Source of the DNA: Cupriavidus sp.
GTDB lineage: Bacteria > Pseudomonadota > Gammaproteobacteria > Burkholderiales > Burkholderiaceae
Assembly: GCA_031180665.1 (NCBI GenBank)
Contig: JAPSLP010000012.1
Location: 62,001-126,000 of the forward strand
Direction: 5' to 3'
DNA: 64,000 nucleotides
The notes below the pieces were generated by a model that did not search any database, was not told the DNA's origin, and saw nothing but the letters and a program-made list of their open reading frames with translations. A program made the translations under genes and the position numbers. Position 1 is the stretch's first letter, and every line of letters starts with the position of its first letter. Of the stretch, positions 51,536 through 60,885 are shown in pieces.

Positions 51536-52653
51536 GCCGGCGCATCCAGCGCAAGGCGAGCGGTCGTCTCGATCCATCGATCCTCTCCGTTCCAGACGCG
51601 CTCGCGCAATACGATCTCGTCCCGCCCGATGCGCACCACGACGCCATCGTGGCGCCCCAGGCGCTGGCCCGTCTGCAGCGCCGCCACCATGCCATCGGCG
51701 CCATCCACGCGCACCACGCCGAAGGCACGGCCCGCGCTGTGCAGGCTGCCGACCATGCGGATCTGCTCCAGGGCATACGCCTCGAGCGGCTCGCGCGCCC
51801 GCGCCGCGAACGAATCGTTTGGCGGCGCGAATACCGGTGCGGCCAGCCGCGCGTAGGCGAAAGGGTCGGCCGCCGCCGGGTCGTTGTCGCCGGGATGGCC
51901 GCCGTCGCGCAACGGCAGCCGCAGCGCGTGGTCCAGCGGCGCGGGCATCCATGTCCATGACGGCGGAGCCTGCGGTATGGTCTTGCCTCGCGATGTGCGC
52001 GCCGCCCGCTGCTGCGCGTCGCGTTCGGCGGCATCGAGCGCCCGGTAGGCCAGCGCGATCGCCTCCATCGTCATCCCGCCGTCGTCCTTGCCATCCTTGC
52101 CGGCCGCCAATTGCATCGACTGCAGCGTCACCAGCCGTGGCAAGGCCGCGATGTCGGCCAGCCAGGCCGCGATCTCGCGATAGCCGCCGTCGACGCGGAG
52201 CCTCAGCGGAATCCGGGCGAACTGCTCGTCCGACGCCGCCGCCTGCGGCTGGAACAACGCGATCCGCAGCCCGCGCGCGGTGGCAAGCGCGCTCAACGTG
52301 ACCAGCAGGTCGTCGATACCGCCATGGTCGGGCAGATGGCGCTCGCGCATCGTCAGCGCCTGCGTCAGTTCAGCCAGGCGCTGACGCATCGGCCCGGCGC
52401 CCGCCGCATCGGCCGCCTGCCGCCCGGCGGCTTCGCGCAGCGCCGCCTGCTCGGCGTGCCGGCTCTCCAGCAGGGCCAGCTTGTCGCGCCAATGCCAATG
52501 CCAGCCGGCCAGCAGCACCGCGCAGGCAACCAGGATGGGCCCCAGCAGGGGCCATGCTGCAAACCCGCGCAGCGCTCCCCGATCGCATTCGGACCACTGG
52601 CCGAGCCAGGATGCCGAGGCGGGCGCGATCTCGTCTTCGTCATCCGGCACCAT
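51532..52653 (-). CDS. fused type IV pilus alignment protein PilO-PilP
   Basis: A single 373-residue frame carrying two proteins that are normally separate. Residues 1-30 are acidic and cytoplasmic; one membrane helix is at about 33-51. A PilO region follows (coiled coil, then ferredoxin-like fold, LPDHGGIDDLLVTLSALATA and GGYREIAAWLADIAALPRLV, to about 205). From about 230 on it is PilP: PLEAYALEQIRMVGSLHSAG, VDGADGMVAALQTGQRLG and RDEIVLRERVWNGEDRW. PilP is normally a lipoprotein; no lipobox or signal peptide remains at the junction. It overlaps pilN by 14 bp and pilQ by 4 bp. Confidence 0.88.
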   Translation of the reverse strand: MVPDDEDEIAPASASWLGQWSECDRGALRGFAAWPLLGPILVACAVLLAGWHWHWRDKLALLESRHAEQAALREAAGRQAADAAGAGPMRQRLAELTQALTMRERHLPDHGGIDDLLVTLSALATARGLRIALFQPQAAASDEQFARIPLRLRVDGGYREIAAWLADIAALPRLVTLQSMQLAAGKDGKDDGGMTMEAIALAYRALDAAERDAQQRAARTSRGKTIPQAPPSWTWMPAPLDHALRLPLRDGGHPGDNDPAAADPFAYARLAAPVFAPPNDSFAARAREPLEAYALEQIRMVGSLHSAGRAFGVVRVDGADGMVAALQTGQRLGRHDGVVVRIGRDEIVLRERVWNGEDRWIETTARLALDAPA

Positions 52654-53326
52654 GCGGGCTCCTGTGCTGCGGCGGCGACGTTGGCGTGGAGGCGCCGGCC
52701 GTGTCGCCCGTGCCGCCCGAGTCCAAAGCGCGATAGACCAGCCGCACCGAGAACGCGAATCCCGCCGTCGGATCGCCCGCCGTGCCTGCCGCGGAGGACT
52801 CCGACCGCGACTCGATCAGTTCGGCGGTCGCCAGCCACGGCAACGGCTCGAGCTCGCGCACCAATGCCGCCACCCGCTCGTGATGGCGCGCCACCCCATC
52901 GATCGTCACCGTGCCGTCCCGCTGGCTGACACCGCGCAGGTGGACGCCGCGCGGCACCCGCCGGGCCAACGCATCGAGCAGCCGGGCGGGCCGGCCACGG
53001 TCCTGCAGCAGCGCATCGAGCGCGCTGCCGCGCCGGCTCACCGCGGCGATCTCCTGCCGCAACCGGGCCGCCTCGCGCGCCGGCGCTTCCCACTGGCGCG
53101 CCCGCTCGGCCAGTGCGCGGTTCTCCTCCTCGACGGCCGCGATACGGCGGTCGAACCCATAGCCACCGACCAGCACGACCGCCCCCGCCAGGCCGGCGGC
53201 TGTGCGCCACCCGGGCCGCAGCGAACCGGCCCAGCGCACCAGTTGTTGCGCCAGTTGGTGCGCCAGTTGCGGCGCCAGGCCCGCTGCGCGCTGCCATCGC
53301 CAACGCCTGATCCCCTGCTCTCGCAC
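52640..53326 (-). CDS. pilN: type IV pilus alignment protein PilN, lacking the INLLP motif
   Basis: A 228-residue bitopic inner-membrane protein that pairs with PilO. One helix (TAAGLAGAVVLVGGYGF, about 42-58) is followed by a coiled coil and the PilN ferredoxin-like fold (LDALARRVPRGVHLRGVSQ; VARHHERVAALVRELEPLPWLATAELIE). GTG53326 follows GGAGGGG at good spacing. The cytoplasmic N-terminus has no INLLP-type motif, the known docking site for PilM; it is a Trp/Arg/Gln-rich stretch instead. No pilM gene lies upstream. The C-terminus is Ser/Thr/Gly-rich. Confidence 0.83.
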   Translation of the reverse strand: MREQGIRRWRWQRAAGLAPQLAHQLAQQLVRWAGSLRPGWRTAAGLAGAVVLVGGYGFDRRIAAVEEENRALAERARQWEAPAREAARLRQEIAAVSRRGSALDALLQDRGRPARLLDALARRVPRGVHLRGVSQRDGTVTIDGVARHHERVAALVRELEPLPWLATAELIESRSESSAAGTAGDPTAGFAFSVRLVYRALDSGGTGDTAGASTPTSPPQHRSPHGAG

Positions 53327-53789
53327 GATGCCCCTCCACCCGTCGATTCGGCACGGCGTTGAACTCGGCGTCGCGATCGCGGCTCTAACCGGCGCTTCCA
53401 CTGCTGACCGCCGATCGCCGACCGCCCACCCCGCCGCACCTGCCCTGCCTGTTTGCCTGCCCCGCTCTCGCCCGCCGCGCCGGTCCACGCCGGTCCACGC
53501 CGCCATCGATGGCGCACGCGGCGCCACGCCCGCCGGCATGGCACGCCGGTGGACCGATTCTCGGCAGGCCGGCACGACACCGGCAATGCCACGCCATGCC
53601 CATCGAGCCGGTTTTCGCAAGTCACGACGCGATTGCGCTTGGGCCGCGGCCGCCCATACTGGTATGAGCGACGACGGTTTTTGGTCTTACATCTTGTAAC
53701 AGCATGGATGCGCCCGCCACGGCACTACCCGCCCGGGAGCCGCGAACGCGAGCGATATAATCCGGGCACCTCCAACTAGGTATTACCCA
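53327..53789. other. pilN-ponA intergenic region (pilM position)
   Basis: 463 bp between divergent pilN and ponA. pilM (about 1 kb) normally occupies this place; no PilM motifs were found in any frame on the minus strand. A short direct repeat CCGGTCCACG-CCGGTCCACG is at about 53480-53500. TATAAT at 53756-53761 is a candidate ponA -10 box. Confidence 0.6.
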
Positions 53790-56168
53790 ATGGCTACTGC
53801 ACAACAGAAGCCGGCTAAACCGGCTCGCCGCCCGCTGTGGATACGCGCCAGCTACTGGGCGCTTGGCCTGATGGCCGCGGGTGTCGTCACGGTGGCCCTG
53901 CTGCTCGGCTACGCGCTTCTGGTGGCGGCGCCGAATCTGCCGTCGCTGGACACGCTGACCGACTACCGTCCGAAGATTCCGCTGCGCATCTACACCGCCG
54001 ACAACGTGTTGATCGGCGAATTCGGCGAGGAGCGGCGCAACTTCGTGCCGATCGCCGAGATCCCCGACGTGATGAAGAAGGCCGTGCTGGCGATCGAGGA
54101 CGACCGCTTCTACGAGCATGGCGGCGTCGATTTCATCGGCGTGCTGCGCGCGGGCCTGGCCAATCTGCGCGGCGGCCTGTCGCAGGGCGCGTCGACCATC
54201 ACGATGCAGGTGGCGCGCAACTTCTTCCTGTCCAGCGAGAAGACCTACACCCGCAAGATCTACGAGATGATGCTGGCGTACAAGATCGAGGCGAATCTGA
54301 GCAAGGATCAGATCCTCGAGCTGTACATGAACCAGATCTACCTGGGCCAGCGCGCCTACGGCTTCTCCAGCGCCGCGCGCGTCTACTTCGGCAAGTCGAT
54401 CAAGGACGTCACGGTCGCCGAGGCCGCGATGCTGGCCGGCCTGCCAAAGGCGCCGTCGGCCTATAACCCGGTGGTCAACCGCAAGCGCGCCAAGGTGCGG
54501 CAGGAATACATCCTGCAGCGCATGCGCGACCTGGGCTATATCACGCCGCAGCAGTACGACGAGGCGGTTCACGAGGAACTGAAGGTCCGCAACGAGGGCA
54601 ACGAGTTCTCGACCCACGCCGAATACGTGGCCGAGATCGTGCGCCAGCTGATGTACGCGCAATACCGCGAGGAGACCTACACGCGCGGGCTGACGGTGTA
54701 CACCACGCTGACCAAGGCCGACCAGGACGCGGCCTACCAGGCGGTGCGCGCCGGCATCATGAACTACGAGCGCAAGCACGGCTATCGCGGTCCCGAGGCC
54801 TTCATCGACCTGCCGTCGGATCCGGCCGAGCGCGAGCAGGCCATCGACGACGCGCTGGTCGAGCATCCGGCCAGCGACGACATGCGCTCGGCGGTGGTGA
54901 CCGCGGCATCGTCCAAGCAGGTACGCGCGGTGCTGCTGTCCGGCGAGGAAGTGGTGATCGAGGGCCAGGCACTGCGCTATATCGCGCCGTCGCTGGCGGC
55001 CAATGCCCAGCCCAAGGTCAAGATCCGTCCCGGCGCGATCATCCGCGTGGTGCAGAACGACAAGGGCGCGTGGTCGGTGGCGCAGCTGCCCGAGGTGGCG
55101 GCGGCGTTCATCTCGCTGAATCCCGAGGATGGCGAGATCCGCGCAATGGTCGGCGGCTTCGACTTCAACCGCAACAAGTTCAACCACGTCACGCAGGCGT
55201 GGCGCCAGCCGGGTTCGAGCTTCAAGCCCTTCATCTATACCGCCGCGCTGGAAAAGGGCTTCTCGCCGGCGACCGTGATCAACGACGCGCCGCTGTCGAT
55301 CGGTCCCGATACCGGCGGCCAGGTGTGGGAGCCCAAGAACTACGACGGCCGCTTCGAAGGTCCGATGACGATGCGCCGCGCGCTGGCCAAGTCGAAGAAC
55401 CTGGTGTCGGTGCGGATCCTGCGCGCGATCGGCACGCAGTACGCACAGGAGTTCATCACGCGCTTCGGCTTCGAGGCCGACAAGCATCCGGCCTATCTGC
55501 CGATGGCGCTGGGCTCGGGCAGCGTGACGCCGCTGCAGATGGCGGGTGCCTATTCGGTATTCGCCAACGGCGGCTATCGCATCAACCCGTACCTGATCCA
55601 GCGCGTGGTCGATTCGCGCGGCAACGTGCTGTCCGAAACCCGGCCGCAGCGTGCCGGCGAGGATGCGGTGCGGGTGCTCGACGCGCGCACGGCCTTTATC
55701 GCCGACACCATGCTGCGCGACGTGGTGCGCACCGGTACCGCTTACACGGCCAAGCAGCGTCTGGGCCGCAACGACCTGGCGGGCAAGACCGGTACCACCA
55801 ACGATGCGGTCGATGCCTGGTTCGCCGGCTATACGCCGAAGCTGGTGGCGGTGGCCTGGATGGGCTACGACCAGCCCAAGAGCCTGGGCGTGCGCGAGAC
55901 CGGCGGCGGCCTGTCGCTGCCGATCTGGATCAGCTACATGTCGAAGATGCTCAAGGGCGTGCCCGAGAGCCCGGATCGCCAGCCGCCGGAAGGCGTGGTG
56001 ATGGTGGCCGGTGACTGGACGCTCGAAGAGAATGCCGGCGGCGCCGGCGTGGCCTCGGTGGGCCTGGGCGATCCGTGGCCGGGCAAGGCGCCCGATCCCG
56101 GCGCGCCGTCGGCCGCAGATCTGGAACAGGAGAAGCGCCGCATCCTGGAGATGTTCGGCGGCGGCTGA
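53790..56168 (+). CDS. mrcA: penicillin-binding protein 1A
   Basis: A bifunctional peptidoglycan synthase of 792 residues in the inner membrane, also called PonA. A cytoplasmic N-terminus and one helix come first. Then the GT51 transglycosylase domain (AIEDDRFYEHGGVDFIGV, GASTITMQVARNFFL), an OB-like insert, and the transpeptidase domain with Ser476 in GSSFKPF, SKN in AKSKNLV, and KTG in AGKTGTTND. Divergent from the pil locus, the conserved arrangement in proteobacteria. A perfect terminator follows. Confidence 0.97.
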   Translation: MATAQQKPAKPARRPLWIRASYWALGLMAAGVVTVALLLGYALLVAAPNLPSLDTLTDYRPKIPLRIYTADNVLIGEFGEERRNFVPIAEIPDVMKKAVLAIEDDRFYEHGGVDFIGVLRAGLANLRGGLSQGASTITMQVARNFFLSSEKTYTRKIYEMMLAYKIEANLSKDQILELYMNQIYLGQRAYGFSSAARVYFGKSIKDVTVAEAAMLAGLPKAPSAYNPVVNRKRAKVRQEYILQRMRDLGYITPQQYDEAVHEELKVRNEGNEFSTHAEYVAEIVRQLMYAQYREETYTRGLTVYTTLTKADQDAAYQAVRAGIMNYERKHGYRGPEAFIDLPSDPAEREQAIDDALVEHPASDDMRSAVVTAASSKQVRAVLLSGEEVVIEGQALRYIAPSLAANAQPKVKIRPGAIIRVVQNDKGAWSVAQLPEVAAAFISLNPEDGEIRAMVGGFDFNRNKFNHVTQAWRQPGSSFKPFIYTAALEKGFSPATVINDAPLSIGPDTGGQVWEPKNYDGRFEGPMTMRRALAKSKNLVSVRILRAIGTQYAQEFITRFGFEADKHPAYLPMALGSGSVTPLQMAGAYSVFANGGYRINPYLIQRVVDSRGNVLSETRPQRAGEDAVRVLDARTAFIADTMLRDVVRTGTAYTAKQRLGRNDLAGKTGTTNDAVDAWFAGYTPKLVAVAWMGYDQPKSLGVRETGGGLSLPIWISYMSKMLKGVPESPDRQPPEGVVMVAGDWTLEENAGGAGVASVGLGDPWPGKAPDPGAPSAADLEQEKRRILEMFGGG

Positions 56169-56196
56169 TGCGGCCGAACCGATGGCACAACGACAA

Positions 56197-56221
56197 GGCC
56201 AGCCCGGTGGGCTGGCCTTTT
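56197..56221 (+). terminator. terminator after mrcA
   Basis: GGCCAGCCC-GGT-GGGCTGGCC followed by TTTT, 28 bp after the stop codon. Confidence 0.95.
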
Positions 56222-56250
56222 ACTTTTCACGAGGCGCGAATCGCCATGTT

Positions 56251-56319
56251 GTCGTTCCCGCGAAAGCGGGAAGCCAGCGTCTTGGTACGCCACTGGGTCC
56301 ACGCCTTCGCGGGGACGAC
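56251..56319. repeat. REPIN-like element (paired inverted REPs)
   Basis: Two REP units in opposite orientation: GTCGTTCCCGCGAAAGCGGGAA (from 56251) and TCCACGCCTTCGCGGGGACGAC (to 56319). The outer ends GTCGT / ACGAC are complementary. The sequence resembles the widespread TTCCCGCGAAAGCGGGAA intergenic palindrome family of proteobacteria. It lies between mrcA and cyaY. Confidence 0.75.
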
Positions 56320-56348
56320 AGGTCGTTGTCGGCGCCGGTATGCGGGTA

Positions 56349-56684
56349 TCAGCCCAGCCTCAACGTGGTCCCGGCCTGCTGGCTCAGGTAGCGCGACAGC
56401 GCCTGGTACAGCTCGGTGCCCTCGCGCGTGTCGACCCAGCGCTGGCCGTCTCGGCGGAAATGAAAGCCCCCTGCGCGCGCCGCGACCCACAGTTCCTGCA
56501 TCGGCGCCTGGCTGTTGATGATGATCTTCGAGCCGTCCTCGAACTCGAGCTCCATCACATTGCCGCTGCGGTTGATCTCGATATCGGCGTCGGCCGCATC
56601 GGCGGCCTGCTCGATCGCGCTTTCCAGCCGATCCAGCTCGCCGGTCGCCAGCGCCAGGAACTCGCTTTCGCTCAAAAGGGACAT
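56349..56684 (-). CDS. cyaY: frataxin homologue CyaY
   Basis: A 111-residue iron-binding regulator of Fe-S cluster assembly. The acidic first helix (LSESEFLALATGELDRLESAIEQAADAADADIEI) and beta-sheet (GNVMELEFEDGSKIIINSQAPMQELWVAARAGGFHF) match the family. ATG56684 was chosen over a longer frame. Divergent from lptM. Confidence 0.96.
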   Translation of the reverse strand: MSLLSESEFLALATGELDRLESAIEQAADAADADIEINRSGNVMELEFEDGSKIIINSQAPMQELWVAARAGGFHFRRDGQRWVDTREGTELYQALSRYLSQQAGTTLRLG

Positions 56685-56856
56685 GCTACACTCCAAGACC
56701 GCCAGCCGCGGCCGGTCCCTGCGGGACCCGTTCCGGGCTGATGCATTGTTCTGCGGGCCGATCCGGGTGCAGACCCGAGGGGCCTGCGGGCACCGTTACC
56801 GGCCCCGGCTGCCCCGGTCCGCCTCCCGTTCGACCCCTGTTTCCAAGGACGACCCG

Positions 56857-57087
56857 ATGTTGCGTCGTGTTGCGATTGTAGCGGCCTTTGCCGCCGGCCT
56901 AGCGATGCCCCTGCTCGGCGGATGCGGCATTCGCGGCCCGCTGGTGATGCCGCAGCGCCCGCCCGCGCCGGCGCAGCCCAGCGTCCCCGATCCCGGCCTG
57001 TCGCAGCCGGACGCCGCGCCGATGCCCGCGCGCACGCCGCCGGCCCGCTCGCCTTCGTCCCCCGCGTCCGCTCCTGCCGCCCGATAA
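56857..57087 (+). CDS. lptM: LPS translocon maturation chaperone LptM (YifL-like lipoprotein)
   Basis: A 76-residue lipoprotein with signal LRRVAIVAAFAAGLAMPLLG and lipobox LGGC, then the conserved GIRGPLVMP (the G-x-K/R-GPLxxP motif of YifL/LptM). The rest is Pro/Ala/Ser-rich. LptM helps oxidative maturation of LptD in E. coli. It sits 1 bp before lysA and opposite cyaY, the same arrangement as in E. coli (cyaY-yifL), which supports the call. Confidence 0.9.
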   Translation: MLRRVAIVAAFAAGLAMPLLGGCGIRGPLVMPQRPPAPAQPSVPDPGLSQPDAAPMPARTPPARSPSSPASAPAAR

Positions 57088-57088
57088 C

Positions 57089-58348
57089 ATGACCGCATTT
57101 TTCCATCGCCGCGCCGGCGTCCTCGCCGTCGAACAGGTGCCGCTCGCGCGTATCGCCGAGCAGTTCGGCACACCGACCTACGTCTATTCGCGCGCGGCGC
57201 TGACCGCCGCCTATCAGGCCTACGCCGCTGCCTGCGCGGGCCACCGCGCGCGCGTGCAATACGCGATGAAGGCCAATTCGAATCTCGCCGTGCTGCAGGT
57301 GTTCGCGCAGCTGGGCGCGGGCTTCGACATCGTCTCCGGCGGCGAACTGCAGCGCGTGCTGGCGGTGGGCGCCGATCCGCGCAAGGTCGTCTTCTCGGGC
57401 GTCGGCAAGTCCGAGGCCGAGATGGAACTGGCGCTGGCGCACGATGTGCTGTGCTTCAACGTCGAATCGATCCCCGAGCTGGACCGCCTGAACGCGGTCG
57501 CGGGCCGCGTCGGCAAGCGTGCGCGCGTGTCGCTGCGGATCAATCCGGACGTCGACGCGCGCACCCATCCGTATATCTCCACCGGTCTCAAGGGCAACAA
57601 GTTCGGCATCGCCTTCGACGACGTGCTGCCGACCTACCGCGCGGCCGCCGCGCTGCCGCACCTGGAGATCACCGGCATCGACTGCCATATCGGCTCGCAG
57701 ATCACCGAGGTGTCGCCCTACCTGGAGGCGCTGGACAAGGTGCTCGACGTGGTCGAAGCGCTCGAGCGCGAAGGCATCGCTCTGGCGCATATCGATGTCG
57801 GTGGGGGACTCGGCATCACCTATGCCGACGAGACCCCGCCCGATATCACCGGCTTCGCGCGCACGCTGCTCGAACGCGTGGCGCAGCGCGGCCACGGCCA
57901 TCGCGAGGTCCTGTTCGAGCCGGGCCGCTCGCTGGTCGGCAACGCCGGCGTGCTGCTGACGCGCGTCGAATTCCTCAAGCCCGGCGAGGCCAAGAACTTC
58001 TGCATCGTCGATGCGGCGATGAACGACCTGGCGCGCCCGGCGATGTACGAGGCCTTCCATCGCATCGAGCCGGTGGTGCCGCATGCGGGCAAGGCCGTGA
58101 CCTACGACGTGGTCGGTCCGGTGTGCGAATCGGGTGACTGGCTGGGCCGCGATCGCGCGCTGGCGGTGACGCCGGGCGATCTGTTGGCGGTGATGTCCGC
58201 CGGTGCGTATGGCTTCGTGATGAGCTCGAACTACAACACCCGTCCGCGCGCGGCCGAGGTGATGGTCGACGGCGAGACGGTGCATCTGGTGCGCGCCCGC
58301 GAGCGCGTCGAGGACCTGTTCCGCGACGAGAAGCTGCTGCCGCGCTAA
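57089..58348 (+). CDS. lysA: diaminopimelate decarboxylase
   Basis: The last lysine step, PLP-dependent decarboxylation of meso-DAP. 419 residues of fold-type III: PLP Lys61 in YAMKANSN, IDCHIGSQIT, the Gly-rich phosphate loop DVGGGLGI, EPGRSLVGNAG and active-site VGPVCESGDWL. Its TAA stop overlaps the stop codon of convergent msrQ. One base separates it from lptM, so the two are cotranscribed. Confidence 0.97.
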   Translation: MTAFFHRRAGVLAVEQVPLARIAEQFGTPTYVYSRAALTAAYQAYAAACAGHRARVQYAMKANSNLAVLQVFAQLGAGFDIVSGGELQRVLAVGADPRKVVFSGVGKSEAEMELALAHDVLCFNVESIPELDRLNAVAGRVGKRARVSLRINPDVDARTHPYISTGLKGNKFGIAFDDVLPTYRAAAALPHLEITGIDCHIGSQITEVSPYLEALDKVLDVVEALEREGIALAHIDVGGGLGITYADETPPDITGFARTLLERVAQRGHGHREVLFEPGRSLVGNAGVLLTRVEFLKPGEAKNFCIVDAAMNDLARPAMYEAFHRIEPVVPHAGKAVTYDVVGPVCESGDWLGRDRALAVTPGDLLAVMSAGAYGFVMSSNYNTRPRAAEVMVDGETVHLVRARERVEDLFRDEKLLPR

Positions 58349-59100
58349 GTCCGCGACGACTGCCGCGAAGACGTCCCCGCCGCGGTGACCGCGCGGGCGG
58401 TTCCGCGCCACCACCACCACAGCCGCGCCCCGAGCAGCGCCGCCACCACGGCGGCGTAGATCGACACCTCGCCGAAATCGTTCTTGCCGGCCTTGTGCCA
58501 CCAGTAGTGCAGGATCGCCAGCACCGCGATCGCATAGATGCTGCGGTGCAGGGCCTGCCAGCGCCGGCCGCCCAGCCGCCGCACCATCGCGTGCGTCGAG
58601 GTGGCGGCCAGCGGCACCATCAGCACGAACGCGGCAAACCCCATCGTGATGAACGGACGCTTGAACACGTCCTTGGCCATATAGGCCAGATCGAAGCCGC
58701 GATCCACGCCGAGCCACAGCATGAAGTGCAGCGTGCCGTAGAAGAAGGCGAACAGCCCGAGCAATCGCCGGATCCGCAGCAGCCAGTTCCAGCCGCTCAG
58801 GCGCCGCAGCGGCGTCACCGCCAGCGTCGCGCACAGCATCACCAGCGTCCACGTGCCGGTGGAGCGCGTGACGAATTCCAGCGGATTGGCGCCGTACTGG
58901 CCGGTCGCGCCGAGGAAGACCAGGCGTGCGAACGGCAGCAGCGCCAGAACCCAGATCAGCGCCTTCAGCGCGCGCAGCCGCGCCGGCGGCAAGGTGCCGG
59001 GCGTGGCGGCGGAACGGCGGGCGCCCGTCGGCGACGCTGCCCGCGCGGCGGGTTGGGTTGCGCCCGGGGGCGCGGCAGGCGTCGTGTCGGTGGAAGGCAT
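58345..59100 (-). CDS. msrQ: haem-containing membrane subunit MsrQ
   Basis: A 251-residue ferric-reductase-like membrane protein giving electrons from the quinone pool to MsrP. About six helices; His ligands are probably in FFYGTLHFMLWLG, LAATSTHAM and LHRSIYAIAVLAILHYWW. The N-terminus is Pro/Ala/Thr-rich. ATG59100 is 41 bp past the msrP stop, in the same direction. Confidence 0.93.
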   Translation of the reverse strand: MPSTDTTPAAPPGATQPAARAASPTGARRSAATPGTLPPARLRALKALIWVLALLPFARLVFLGATGQYGANPLEFVTRSTGTWTLVMLCATLAVTPLRRLSGWNWLLRIRRLLGLFAFFYGTLHFMLWLGVDRGFDLAYMAKDVFKRPFITMGFAAFVLMVPLAATSTHAMVRRLGGRRWQALHRSIYAIAVLAILHYWWHKAGKNDFGEVSIYAAVVAALLGARLWWWWRGTARAVTAAGTSSRQSSRT

Positions 59101-59141
59101 GCGGGGGCGTAGGCGAACGTTGGCGGAGGCGGGCTGGCGTC

Positions 59142-60146
<1,005 letters not shown>

Positions 60147-60272
60147 CGTCGTTCCTTGCTTGGCGGAGCGCCGGCGCGCCGGGGGGCCCCACGGACCGCC
60201 CCGGGCCGGCACAGTTTGGACCCGCCGGCCGGCATTTGGTGCGGCGGGCCGCCGCGCCCCTTGGCCGACGCC

Positions 60273-60734
60273 TTACGGCGTGGCGATGTGCCAGACGTTC
60301 ATCACCTTGTCGCCGGTGCGATCGCCCGGCTTGGTGTCCTTGGCGAAGCGGTACAGCGGCTTGCCGCGATAGGCCCACTGGCGGCTGCCGTCGTCGCGCG
60401 TGATGATGGTGTACTGGCCGGTGGCCGAGGTGCCGGGCTGGGCCAGCAGCGGCGGCCAGTTGACGGCGCATTGCCCGTTGCAGACGCTCTTGCCGCTGCC
60501 GGCGGTATCGCGGTCGAAGGTGTACAGCGTCAGGCCTTGCGGATCGGTCAGCACGCCGTTGCTGACCTTGACGGTCGGCGGCATGTTGCCGGTGGTGCTG
60601 GCACTGCTGCTGGCGCTGGCACTGCTGCTGCCCGAGCCCATGCCCATGCCGGAACAGGCGGACAGCAGGATGGCGGCGGCGACGGTGACGGGAAGGGCAA
60701 GACGACCGGAAGCGGTAAGGCGCGAGAGGGTCAT
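60273..60734 (-). CDS. lipoprotein with secreted-repeat (COG4315-like) domain
   Basis: A 153-residue lipoprotein: signal peptide with lipobox LLSACS near residues 23-27, then a Gly/Ser/Ala/Met linker. Two copies of the secreted repeat follow: NGVLTDPQGLTLYTFDRD with CNGQCAVNWPPLL, then RDDGSRQWAYRGKPLYRFAKD with GDRTGDKVMNVWHI. Function unknown. It lies 126 bp upstream of msrP and could be cotranscribed. Confidence 0.88.
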   Translation of the reverse strand: MTLSRLTASGRLALPVTVAAAILLSACSGMGMGSGSSSASASSSASTTGNMPPTVKVSNGVLTDPQGLTLYTFDRDTAGSGKSVCNGQCAVNWPPLLAQPGTSATGQYTIITRDDGSRQWAYRGKPLYRFAKDTKPGDRTGDKVMNVWHIATP

Positions 60735-60824
60735 GATGTCTGTCTCCAGGAAAAGTCGGCGCCGCCCACCGGCGCCGTGTTTCCCAGTAAACACCCTCAG
60801 GCGCCGTTTTATTCCCTTTCCATC

Positions 60825-60852
60825 AAAAAAACCTGCCCAAAAGGGCAGGTTT
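60825..60852 (-). terminator. terminator after ccsA
   Basis: AAACCTGCCC-AAAA-GGGCAGGTTT; on the minus strand the stem is followed by a run of seven T. It lies 34 bp past the ccsA stop codon. Confidence 0.93.
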
Positions 60853-60885
60853 CCTCGCTTCGTCGTCGGAAAAGGGCGCCAAAGA

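Noticed and set aside
53327..53620. About 98 extra N-terminal codons for PilN
   Set aside because: No PilN or PilM pattern; low-complexity Arg/Gly/Ala. GTG53326 has a strong Shine-Dalgarno.
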